From the NCBI GenBank assembly GCA_036852015.1, contig JAANDG010000601.1:1-64000 (forward strand): a DNA stretch of 64,000 nt, written 5' to 3'. The notes beneath the pieces are model-generated. The model saw nothing but the letters and a program-made list of their open reading frames with translations, was not told the origin of the DNA and ran no database searches. The DNA comes from Pelodera strongyloides. Its lineage: Eukaryota; Nematoda; Chromadorea; Rhabditida; Rhabditidae. The position numbers and the translations under genes are program-made. Positions 34,401 to 47,600 of the stretch are shown in pieces (position 1 is the stretch's first letter; each line of letters starts with the position of its first letter).

Positions 34401-37400
34401 TGCTTTTCTTGTATTTTTACTCTTTCGACCTGTGCTTGCTCATCTCACGTATTATAGCTGGTCAGAGAAGTACGTTTCATCAAGGAAACAAATACATGTT
34501 AGAAAGTTGTTTACTTTAGTACTTACGGGAATTGTGAACATTTAGATAACAGTGATATTCTGGTGATATGCTATATTTTCGAACTTCTCATAAATACTCT
34601 TAAAGGGTCAGGCCCATTTCAAATGACCCCTATTTTTGATGATTCCATCTGATTCTTCTGTCATATATAGTAGGATACGATATTTTTCTAATCTTCAAGC
34701 TCAAAATTCACGCAGTATTCGGCAATTTACCATTGCCAGTCATACCCAACTATTTATCGCAGTTGTCACGCCCCCTCGCGCTAATTGGGCAATATGCTCT
34801 ATTGGGCGTGGCAATTGCTATATTGGCCAATCAGCGCGAAGGGGCGTACAAACTGCGATAAGTAGTTGGGTATGACTGCCCACGGTACATTGTCGAATAG
34901 TGTGTGAATTTTGAGCTTGAAAATTAGAAAAATATTGCATCCTACAACATATGACATGAAGAATCAGATGGAATCATCAAAAATAGGGGTCATTTGAAAT
35001 GGGCCTGACCCTTTAAAGGGATAGGTTCATCTCAAATCACCTCTCTTTTTATTGTTTTTATTGATAATAGCGCAAATATCATGCACAATGAAAATTAAAT
35101 CAATCACCGAACAATACGCCTCCCAGAAGAAGCTTCCTTTATTGGAAGCTAGTTGATCGGAAGCCAAAATCTAAACTCAAAAACTAATACCGTACACAGA
35201 TCGCGCGGGCTAATGGCAATTAGCCAAGAGCCAATTAAATGATTCACCGTGGAAAATAATGACCTGCCGAGTGTAGTTTGTAACTTGGCTAATTGCCATT
35301 AGCCCGCGCGATCTGTGCACGGTATTAGTTTTTGAGTTTAGATTTTGGCTTCCGATCGACTAGCTTCCAATAAAGGAAGCTTCTTCTGCGAGCTGTATTG
35401 TTCTGTGATTGATTTAATTTTCATTGTGAATGATATTTGTGCTATTATCAATAAAAACAATAAAAAGAGGGGTGATTTGAGATGAAACTATCCCTTTAAA
35501 GGATCGCAGTCACTCCAAAATCATCATTTTGCTTCGAGTTTACTTGAATTTAGTAAAGAATAAAGAAAAATACTTTACCAAAACCGAATAATTTGAATTC
35601 CAACTCAGGGGGTGAACAAGTAGAAAAGTAGTTCTACTTAACTACCGCGGGATTATGAAACGTGTAGTGGATATGCCTGCAGACCCTTGCAGTATATGTA
35701 AAGATATAATATTCAGATATTTGCCAAAATAATTTGCATACTCTCGATCGGGAAGCAGCTGTATGAACACGTTTCGTGATCCTGCGGTAGCTAAGTTGAA
35801 CTACTTTTCTACTTGTTCACTCCCTGAGTTGGAATTCAAATTATTCGGTTTTGCTGAAGTATTTGTCTCTATTCTTTACTACATACAAGTAAACTCGAAG
35901 AAAAACGACGATTTTGTAGTGACTGCGGACTAATATCGCAGTAACGAGCCAAGCATTGCCATACAAGGGGAGCATACTTTGGCCAATCTTGGATCTTTTA
36001 GTATATTCCTAGAATTTAGGATTCTATCCCATCAGAATTTCGGTAAACCCTATTCAATATAAAATATCGCAAACCGTACATAAATTTTTCCACTGAATAA
36101 CGTAACACATCTATTGTAAAATCATTTTTTTTGCAATGTAATCTAATCCAGAGAACCATGTTAAAAACTCCATACGACATGTTTTATTCATTTAATATAT
36201 GTGTGTATGTGCATGGGCAGAAAACAGAAAAAATACCCTCGATATTGGAAATACTCTCATCTCTGTCGTCTCTCTCTCTCTCTCTCTCCCTCTCTCTCTC
36301 CAACAGTCTCTCCCTCATTTTATTATTATTATTGTTTGATATGTATATGATGCAAGTGAGCTATACATATCTGCTAACAAATTTAAGAATGGATCTAAAC
36401 GTAAAAAATATGATCGTACACCAAAGCCTAAGCCTCATCATGGTGTGATTCTTATATATTCTTGCGTACTAGTGACTTGCAAATTTTATGCGAAGTAGTA
36501 TGGGAATTTATGTCATTGTTTATCTCAAAAAAACTGTTTCCTTAAATATAAATTTAAAAGATAAAGATGACAATGACCCACGTAAGTCATCCTATATCAG
36601 CCGCTGAAGGGGATTGAACCCGTGTCAGCAATCATCAAAGTCAAGGCACTTTACCAATACACTACATGATAGTTGCCGGAAGCTTGCTTATCCGAGTGAA
36701 ATTTAGTTTACATTTACATAATTGTGGTTGTTGCGCACGTAGTTTTATCATCGCACTTATAGATGCTAGTAGAGTGTGTGTGCAACTGGAAAATCAGAAA
36801 AAATGTATAAAAACCAAATCATCATGTGTTTTCATCCATACCTATCTATAGCAGCTCTTTGCTGTGCTGTTTGCGCCTCAATGACTTGTACTTCAATAGC
36901 AAATCACTTATACGGTATAATTTTTCATTTATCATTAAAGCAAAACGCCGGCAGGTTTTTGAAACACATCGAAGGGACCAGCATCCTTATGCAGCTTATG
37001 CAAATGATCATAAATTAGAATAAAAAATCGAGCTAAATCCGAGCAAATTAGCATAAATACGTAAGAATTCAGTTTAAACCGGCTGGCATCTCGCTTTGAA
37101 TGAACAGCATCCAGACATAGAACGTGTGCCTCTTTCCTAGGGTATTTCAATACAATGTTCGGAGCTTTTGACTTGTTCCTCAGAGGAGAGTAGACAGCAA
37201 AGTTTCAGAAATAGTCAAGCTCATACATACACTGAGCAGCCGAGCTCATGCTCTGGTGGAAAAGCCAGTTGGAGACCAGGTTCAGCTCATGCTCAATTTT
37301 GGTCTTTCTTCTGGTCTTTCCACGGAAAGACCGGGTCTGCCACGCACACGTCACAGAAACCTAGCTTGAGTCTCAGTTCTGATCAGCCTAGCGCGCCTAG

Positions 37401-37722
37401 CCTAGTTCGCTCGGCAAAATAAATCACTCTCGCGCATATCGCGCACACGGATCTTCATCGTGACACTAGAAATCTGCGATCAGCATTTTGCTCACACGGA
37501 GTAAGCGTATTTTGAAGCAAAGAAAAGTCTAAAACTTATTAAACTCTTGAGTCTTAATGTTAGAAAACAATGCTCTAGAAAGGGAGGAAACGTTTCTTCG
37601 CAGAATAGCGTTATATTGAAATTTTGTTAGAAATCGTGGAAATCCTCAACAATATAATCAATAATTGCCAACAAATATTGATTGCTTCTAGTGAATATAG
37701 TTTGCTGCGCTTCCTGTCTATT

Positions 37723-37793
<71 letters not shown>

Positions 37794-38730
37794 TATTAGT
37801 GTACACAGAAGCCGAGAGGAAGTTCTCTATTTCTCTGACCGCCGAACGTCCTTGTCCTGTCATCGCGTGCAAACATACACTGCGTGAGTGGGACGGTTGC
37901 GTGCTAGATAGGAAGACTACACTCAATTAGGCAATTAGTCAATTATCAGAATAATTAAAGCGGTATGGCACGTGGTTTCAGTGTCGCACTGGCATGGCAG
38001 GTAGTTTCACCTATGTCATACGATCATACCCTTTAAAAAAAGTGAATAAACTTGAGAAATTTTTTTATCGTATGACACGTATTTTCACGTGTCATACCAC
38101 TTTAAAAAGAGTAATAAAGTTGAGAAAAAAGTTTAAAAGTGTCACTTTCAGCAATTCAAATGGCGACGCCAACGCCGACGACGTTGTGGAATCCACCGGC
38201 GTTGGAAGTTTCCAACGCTCAGAAGCAATATGCACAAGGATTTCTTGGTAAGCAATCCTTTGCTATCATAAATATTTTTTTTGAACTCTGCATGGCAGCG
38301 TTATGGCTCTACGCCAACCTGAGCTTGTATGTGTACCCTTTCCATAGCAAAATATGCTTTTCTGCAGCAACTTAAACCATTCCTGGTCTCTTGAAATGCT
38401 GTCTTTCGAGATTGAAATGTGAACTATAATCGGTGAATCGTTGTTGAATATCGAGCTTTATTTGATATATGTGAATCCATCTCATTCTCTCTCTCTCGAC
38501 TCTCTCTCCCTCTCTCTCTATCTCTCTCTCCCTCCCTCTCAATGAACATCCATATCTCGTCACACGTTTCAGGTTCTTCGTATCTCTCTTTCTTCGATCC
38601 CTCTCTTCTCCTCTCGTTCTCTATCATCATAACTCTGTCGTCTGGTCATTCTCACACGGACTCAGTGACTCAGAGTACGTTGCGATGGTGAGACATGCTG
38701 GGCAATTGATTCTCCCATGTGCGTTTCTGG

Positions 38731-38764
<34 letters not shown>

Positions 38765-41542
38765 CATGTCACGTTGATCCTCTCTCTGCCAACTCAAGAC
38801 ATCTAGAGAGAGAGAGAGAGAACACTCTAAAAAATTTCTTCCAACCTAGAAAACTGACAACATAATCGAGTAGTCAGTTATTGGGGGACACGGGGTTTCG
38901 AGCCTACTCGGTGCTTATTCTTATAAAAAATATTTTTAAAGCTGTACAACATCTGATATCCGGTTTTTGAAACTGCTCGAATGAGCGCGAGTATAAAAAA
39001 ATCCAGCCTAATTCGAGATCGCTTACTGTTAGCATAAATGTATAGGATATTTTTTAAAAACCGGCTGTTACATCGCTTTAAATGGTAGATTCATTCCGTT
39101 TTCTGAGTTCTTACAGCTTGATCCATTCTCGTAACTTGTTCAAAAAAGGTGTAGACGTATAGAAGGATTTTTTATGCAGCCACAAAAGAGGAATCCCCAA
39201 AATCCAAAATTGTGAAATTATTGGATAATACAATGCTGGGTTTCGTAATCTGCTGACTGCTGACTCACACGGTAAGCGTGACTACGGCAGCGTGGATTAT
39301 TCTGCAAAACTTTTCACGAAAAAGGGGACGTGGTAAAATATAGAATGGCTATCAAACTTTTACGTATACAATATAATTCGGGGTTTGTAAAATGTGAATG
39401 TTGCGTAAATTCACTTCGGATCAACTAGCTGTAAATAGTTGAGAGGAGAGCGTAACCCAACCTCCCGTAATCCAAACTACAAAAGCTCCGCGTCAACTAC
39501 TTACTACCCTGCCAGGTAACATACGTTGCCGGAAGCTACTTGGATAAGTTAGAGCGGGTCTGAACACTACGCATTCAAATAATGGTGCCTGCTGGTCCAA
39601 TCTATGTTGTTTTATATGGACATTTATATTATGCGATTCAGGCATAGTTTCTACCTAACATAGTCATTTAATACCTTTCCTTTACGCGTGATTGCCGTCA
39701 AGGTTACACTTTTATCATAGTGTTGATTGCGGTTTGCTATTCTCTGACAGGACTACAGTATTTCCTCCTTCACCACCTCTGCCCTCCAGGGTTTACTATA
39801 GAGAATCCGAAACTCTCGCCGTTCTTCAGCACCTGTGCTCTCCAAAGCGTATCACAGAGAATCTTAAACTCTCGCCATCCTAGGTGTCTCCTTACAATTA
39901 GTATCGAAAGAGCAAGTTTCAGCATTTCTCTAGGGATGCTACTTGCAATGCCTATTATATACATACACATACACATCGTCGAACCCAATTGCCTTCTCGA
40001 GAGGGTAGAAACTAGGTTAATTAGAATATTTTGAATACTTGTTTTTTGAAGACAAAATTGGGGAAATGTTGATAATGAACAATAAAGTAAACAAAAAATT
40101 AACTTGGTTAGTAGAGGGGAGCACCCAGTGTAAATGAGCGCTAAAGCAAAATACCGGCCGGTTTTGAAACGCATCGTGGAAAGCTGAATTCTTACGTATT
40201 TATGCAAAGTTGCTCGAATTTAGCTCGATTTTTTATTCTAATTTATGTTCATTTGCATAAGCAGTATAAGAACGCTGGGAAACTAGCTGTGTTTTAAAAA
40301 CCGGCCGGTATTTCGCTTTAAGAAATGGGCATGTCTAGGCAAATGATCAAGTGCGGTATAATTTTTAATCAATTACTTAATACAATTTTATTTTATATAC
40401 CAACTTTTTCTCATATATCCTTGTTTCCCTTTTCTCCTAGCAGAAATCTCAATTTGTTCGTTCAATCAATAGAACACCTAATGTAGTGTGGGACAGTGAT
40501 GTCAAATATTGGAACAAACTTGAAAGTGAAAGTCGTGCGCCTGAAAATGATTCAATTAGCTCTATAAGATGGACTTGTGGTTTAGCATACCGTACTTTGT
40601 TTAAAGTAATAGTGGCATGTCTACAACATGAAACGCCGCGCCAGCGCCGCACGCTACGGGTGCGCGGATGCCAAATGGCGCACTTGTCGCTCACCTGATG
40701 CGCACATATAACACTGCACAAGATGCGCCACATGTGCGCCAACAGGCCCCCGCGCTGATGCTAGGCAACCTTTTTTTGTGCGCGGCGATGGCATTTAGTT
40801 TCTTCAGTGTATAAGCATCAGTATTTGAGTGAAAAAAAATAGCCGCAATTTAGTGAAAAATCCTTAAACACTACCTTACTTATTAGTTGGTTATAAATAC
40901 TTCCATAATAGTGTGATGGATAAGGTGTACTGTGTATTTTCAAGGTATGTCCAAAGCCTATATGGAATCCTCTTATATGTATCGTATATTCTCCTTTTTA
41001 AATGATGACTTTTTGTTGGACGGTGGACGCATTCGCGTTTATTGGTCACCTTTTTTCTGCATTCTAGTTTGAACCCCGTGTCACATGGATTAATGTGTGT
41101 ACAAGGGGCAGCCACGCAGTTTTCAATTGATGAATGTCCAAAAAGCGAACGTAGTAGGAGACATTTTGTCGATATTGACACATATTGGGGGATTGGGGGA
41201 AGGGGCAACCGGGAACAGGAATACTTACTGGGATTTGCGAAAATGAGTAATTTGACTCATGTGAATCGTTCCCTTGGTAATATCGGAATAAGTAAATATT
41301 CTTCAAATGCGGGCTGCTTCATTCCAGGGCGGTTCATTATGGGGTTCACAGCTTATGACTAGTTCTACGGAGCTGTTTGTGTCTTGATTCCGGTATTACG
41401 GTACTTTCTGAGGAGACTCTTTAATCATGTTCCAAAGTTACGGTTGAAGGTTGAAGTTCAAAAAAATAAAATAAACAAAGTAATGACGGAGCTAGCCGGT
41501 AAAATATCCTGCAATATATCGTCCAGGTTCTATGCATCTTGT

Positions 41543-41611
<69 letters not shown>

Positions 41612-44600
41612 TACCCACTTAATCTTAAATTACAAATAAGTGTTCGAAAATGAGTCTTCCTAGATGTTTCCACTTTTTCCCAACTGTTTTTTCAAGTTTC
41701 CTCCTGTCGTGTGCTTGACAAATTGTGTAATCTCGTGTGTGTTGTAATGGTCAATTTCTTTGCGACAGTTGCCTGTTTTTGTTGAGTTTTGAGGAAACAG
41801 TTCGCGGTTGCTTGCGATGTATGAACTGTGTGTGAATGTAAGGAAAACCTTTCGTTTTAGCTAAAACACAGGTACAGGTTGAATACCGTTGGGTATAAAA
41901 TATCATAGGTGAACTGACAAAAATCGTTGCAAGCGAGCGCTGTGGATTTGTTTATTAGTTTATTGTTGGGTTCATGGTATGATGTATGATCTACTTCTCA
42001 ATTTTCTTGTGCTGAAAGAGGAGGGGGTTTCCGAAAAATACCGGATTGAGCAATACCGTAAACTTTGGTGTTATCTCGCGCAATACCGTAAACTTTGGAG
42101 TTATCTCGCGCAATACCGTAAACTTTGGAGTTATCTCGTGCAATACCGTAAATTTTGGAGTTCTTTGGAGTTATCTCGTGCAATACCGTAAACTTTGGAG
42201 TTATCTCGTGCAATACCGTAAATTTTGGAGTTCGTGCTATACCGTAAACTTTGGAGTTATCTCGTGCAATACCGTAAACTTTGGAGTTATCTCGTGCAAT
42301 ACCGTAAACTTTGGAGTTCGTGCAATACCGTAAACTTTGTAGTTCGTGCAATACCGTAAACTTTGTAGTTCGTGCAATACCGTAAACTTTGGAGTTATCT
42401 CGTGCAATACCGTAAACTTTGGAGTTCGTGCAATACCGTAAACTTTGGAGTTCGTGCAATACCGTAAACTTTGTAGTTCGTGCAATACCGTAAACTTTGG
42501 AGTTATCTCGTAAGCAAGGGCGTAAGTTACGGGGCATATCATTGAAGCTCTATTGACCTTCCTTCAGTTCTAAACTTATTCTCTATTTCTAGATGCCCTT
42601 CGACATGTGCAACAGATGGAAAACTTCAGATACGACAACAATATCCTGTCTCCTTCGGTTATCAATCTTGTTACACCGATCCTCGAGACAGAAATGATGA
42701 AGAGCCTTAGCAGTCCTCTAGTCTCACCACTGAACCCAAAGTGAGTGACCAAGTTCGGCTTTGTTGGGTCTTTGTGGGTCTTTGTCCAACTCTCGTGAGC
42801 CATTCTCACTAGAAAAGTTGTATGCAAATTGTACACAAGTGTTTCTGTATCTCAACTTGACATATGTCATGCTAGCTAACCCATGATTATGTTTATGAGG
42901 AGTGCTATTTCATGTTGGGTTCTATAGAAAATTGAATTTGGATAAGAAATTATGGGTAACCCTTAGCCTTCCTACATACCCTTAACCTTCCTACAGTTCT
43001 CTTGTCTCACCACTAAACCCAAAGTACGTAACCCTAAGCCTAAGCCTAAGCCTAAGCCTAAATCAAGTTCCGTCAAGAAAAACTACCACGTATACAATTA
43101 TTCTATTTGTTCCAGAGACGTCGTCACCGTTCTCCAGGCGATCCAGGCTCAAACCCCTATCTCGGCACCACAGAAACTGTTGCCTGAGGTGAGCAATGGT
43201 TGTTCACTCTATGCGTTTGTAAGTTCAATTTCAAAGTTTTGGCTTCCTTCATTTGTTGGTAGGTGTCACTTGAAAGGGATAATCTCGAAAACCAGGTACC
43301 ATACTTTTTCTTTTAAAGCGAAGTACTGGCCGGTTTTTGAAACGCATCGAGTACATCATCATGCTTATGCAAATTAACACAAATTGGAGTAAAAAATCGA
43401 GCTAAGTTCGAAGAGCTTAGCATAAATATGTTAAAATTCAGTTGTCCTCGATGCGTTTCAAAAACCGGCCGGTATTTCGCTTTAACGTTCAATAAAGAGT
43501 TACCTACAACTAATGGTAATTCAGCGGCACTCTTTCAGGATACCTCATCGGCCACAGTGAGCAGCTCATCCTCTTTAACACGTCCGACCCTCGCATCATT
43601 GGCTCAGCAGCTCCAATTCGAGTCGTCGTTCAAGCAACTGATCAACACTTCCACCGTAAGTCAACTTTCTTTTAAAGCGGTATTCACGTGGTTTATGAAA
43701 GGTATCTTATTATATAAAGGAGAAGAGTTTACTTGGTCTTTTGTTTGTATGCACGCAACGAAATCCTTGCATAAAGAAAATTTTCTATTCGCAATCGAAT
43801 GAGAACATACAAAATCTTTGCCGCTTGCGGTATTCGAACCCACAGCAGCACCCAATCACTCGCTTCACAGTCCAATGCTCTACCTGCTGAGCTATGCTAG
43901 CTTATGACGAGGATAATCCTCTGCCCTACATACAGCACCTTCAATAGCAAATTTGCATGGTGGCATTAGTCGAGTGGTGATCCAAACTGATTATTATACG
44001 TTTCCACAATCAGAGACGTGTGATTGTGTGGGAGGAGAAAGAGACGAGAGTTAACTTTTTAAATCGTAGAATCCTTTTTTTAAATACGGAAACAATCGGC
44101 CGAAGGCCGATTCCTCCAGTCGGAGAAGAGCCCGTAGGGCTCTTCGAACGGTTGGTACTCGATAATTGCATTCCCATGTATTATCTTCCGGACCAGGCGG
44201 GCACAGAAAATTAGCATATACACTGCAACACAGTTGTTTAGAATACGGTTGCAGTGTTTTACATGCTATTCCGAGAGTATACTCATGGAATGCATACAAT
44301 TGGACACGTTGCCACACGCACGCACGCATGCACACAAACAGTATTTAATCTAAAATACTGTATTTTCAGCCTAGTACATCCACCGGAGCCGGCGCGTCTG
44401 GTTCGTCATCAACCTACTCACAACCACCTCCACCGCCAGTTCATTTGAATATTCCAAAGCCGGATGAGAAATCGATATCTTCAATATCCCCGCAGTCGTC
44501 TACAATTTCGACGAACAACATTCAACACCAACCAACAAATACTGCCACCATGGATAGCATGGGAGAAACTGATGTGAGTATTTCTTGGGAATAAGCTGGG

Positions 44601-47600
44601 GATTATTCTTAGCCGACTGACCTTCGCCGCACCATTCGGTCTTGTTCATAATCGGCAAAACTGATGCACCGTTTCCGCAGTTTCCTTTGACGGAAAAAAG
44701 TGCGGAACTAGACTATTTTGACAATAATTCAACATGGTAAAGCTAAATTAATGGTAAGTAATGAGTGCACTATAATCAACAATTCTATTCGCCTTCAGCT
44801 TCAGGATCAATTGTACAATTATCCGTGTACATCCGTTATCTTATTATATAAAAGGGTAACTGTAGTGTGTGCTAGCATTCACGTTACGGAAGTAATTAGA
44901 ATAAATTGTTCCGCTTTGAATATAAAAGAGTGCCGCAGCTCAAAGTAGAGTAATTTCATGTAAAAGAACGATTTCATATACGTTGCAGGCATTTCATAAG
45001 CATGGAAAGACGCCTCAGGCAGCGTTGCCGTCTGGTTCTAATATATCTATTTAGATTTCAAACCGTTTTTCGCGCGGAATTTCCGAACTCTCCGATGATA
45101 TGTCGTCCAGGTCATCGTCGACAGGACCCTCTGGTCGTCTACTGCCTTCTCGTGGAGAAAGACTAGAAGAGTCAGTTTCATTTTTTTATTTCATTACCGT
45201 ATCCTGTTGTGATTTAGAATTTTAGGCAGTTTGGAGTTTGGGATATCATGCCGAACGCTGTGCAAATGACGTACTGAATTAGGTATTAAAGCGAAATACC
45301 GGCATGATTTTGAAACGCATCGTGGATAACTGAATTCTTACGTATTTATGCTAATTTGCTTGAATTTAGCTCATTTTTTTATTATAATTTATGTTCTTTT
45401 GCACAAGCTGCATAAGAATGCTGGTCTAGTCGACGTGTTTCAAACACCGGCCAGTATTTCGCTTTAATCTATCTTGGTCTTTATAAATGTACTAAAATCC
45501 GTCTCTCGATCCCCTCCACGACAAATTTTGTTGAATTGCAGTCGTAGTCTTCTTCTCATAAATTCTCGAATCACTCCATATCCACCATCCATAGCACCTA
45601 TACAGTTGCATGATTGTGTGCATGAGACTGCACCAAACTTCTTGCGTCTTATATCTACCAATTTTGAAGTAGTTTGTTTTCCAAATTGCTACGTGTCGAC
45701 TACAATAACACTACTATTAATAACAATAATTTGTGGTTAGAATTTCGTGTAGATCATTCAGATTAGATGACTACTTCTCCCTTAGGAGTTCCGTATTGAA
45801 AACAAGTTATCGTATCCCCTGGCAACGAGGTTTTCACGGTTAATAACTAAGGCTCATAGAGATGAGAGATGACTAAACAATTCATGAATTGTATTCTAAA
45901 CTAGAAAATATTCTTTGAGTAAGCATGAAAAGTGCAGACTTTGCTCTTGGCTATATGTTATCATGAGTCCAACTTCAGTAAAGGTGGAGGGAATTATTTA
46001 AATTACAGTGTTGAGTTGCGTGAATGGTAGCTCTAGGAAACCTCGAACTTACCTCTAATTAATAGTATCACATGGCGTGTTATTAGATGTAGACGAAGGA
46101 ATATCAGTAAGACTAGTGGCAAATGTGTGTACAGTCGGTTTTTGAAACGCATCGTTTACAGCTGATTTCTTACGTATTCATGCAAAGTTGCTCGAATTTA
46201 ACTCGATTGTTTCTTCTAATTTATGATCGTTTGCATAAGCTACATAAGAATGATGGTGTACTCGATGTGTTTCAAAACCCGACCGGTATTTCGCTTTAAT
46301 AATAAATGAAAAATCTGTGAATTCGAACCCCACAGTTTGAAGTTTGGAAGTATACTGTTGGTGTACCCCAAGCCCCAACCCATCATTACGTCACTTACGT
46401 AATATAGTTCTCGATAACGCTATTTCCGGTCGAAGAAAAAATATTAAAGCAAAGTCATATCGCGGTTCAGAGGTGTCCGACTACACCTGATAACAACACA
46501 CAAAACACTACAACCCACGCAGTGATAGTATCGGAGGCGTTTTCCTGGTGGAAATCATTTTTTTTTGCAAAAATGACCTTAGCCTAGGTGACTGAACTAT
46601 GCGGTTGCTCTTTGAATTAGATAAGTTCGGAGATTTGGTCCCTCGGTTTAGGCTTAGGCTTAGGCTTAGGCTTAAGTTTTCGAGAAGTGTAGCATTGTAG
46701 CCACCGCTAAGCATGTAGACAGAAGGTAACATTTATGTAAAATCAGTCTTCCGAGGCCACACATGGTATACAATCATACTGCAAGGCTTAAAGTACAGCA
46801 TATGTTAAATTACAATTGCCTATCAATCTCTCCCTCTCTCTCACTTCAAATTCGAATTAGTTCGAATTCTGTCAGAAATATTACCTAATGATATGATGTA
46901 TAATGCTTTTGGTATTTGCCTAGTGCCCGGGTGCCCGCAATCTGTGCACCTTTTTTATTTACAGTTTGGGTGTGGCTGATCAGCCTACACATATAATATA
47001 AATTGCTATTTTTATACAGTATCTTACCACTGCTTTCTGTCCGTTGATAATCAGAAGTCTATTTGTTACTTTTCCACGCCTACCACCTGATTATTATTAT
47101 TGATGAGAAAGATTATACAAGCCGGACCTCCTTGGATTAGTTTCCTGATTAAAAGCTTGATAACTTTAAAGGTGATTATTAGCATCGGATGAGTCATATG
47201 GCACAATTAGTCACCTAAACTTAGCTAATCGCTGATTGGTTCTCACCGTCCCAATTAAAGGACTTGGAGCTACTGTAGTTGGTGTGTCACGGGAGTTGTC
47301 AGCTTTCAGTTAAAGTAAGTAAAAGTGTAGAGAAATGGTAGTCATACGCTTTCAGAGGGTTATTCCCATACGCCTCGACCAAGTTATTATGGCTATTGCT
47401 ACATAACCATTAGTTCACCAGTAACTATCAGTTTACCAATAGTTTTTACTGGATTATGTGGACATCACTCAGATCCACAATCTTCTTTTTATATAAAGGA
47501 GAAGAGTTTGTTTATCATTTTGATTGTCGTTTTGTGTAAACGGGACGAAGCCTTTTCATAAATATATTATCGCAATTGAAATACAACATACAAAACCCTT

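Noticed and set aside
39770..40207. 145-aa minus-strand frame
   Set aside because: Overlaps a family A element at one end and a direct repeat at the other; no recognisable domain.
41998..42542. Open frames of 179, 101 and 95 aa on both strands
   Set aside because: They run through the 30/26-bp minisatellite and repeat SKVYGIAR- or NTVNFGV-type peptides; no splice or start context.
43815..43905. Functional tRNA-His gene
   Set aside because: GTG is present near the right position, but extra bases between anticodon and T arm and a mismatched T stem argue for a derived repeat.
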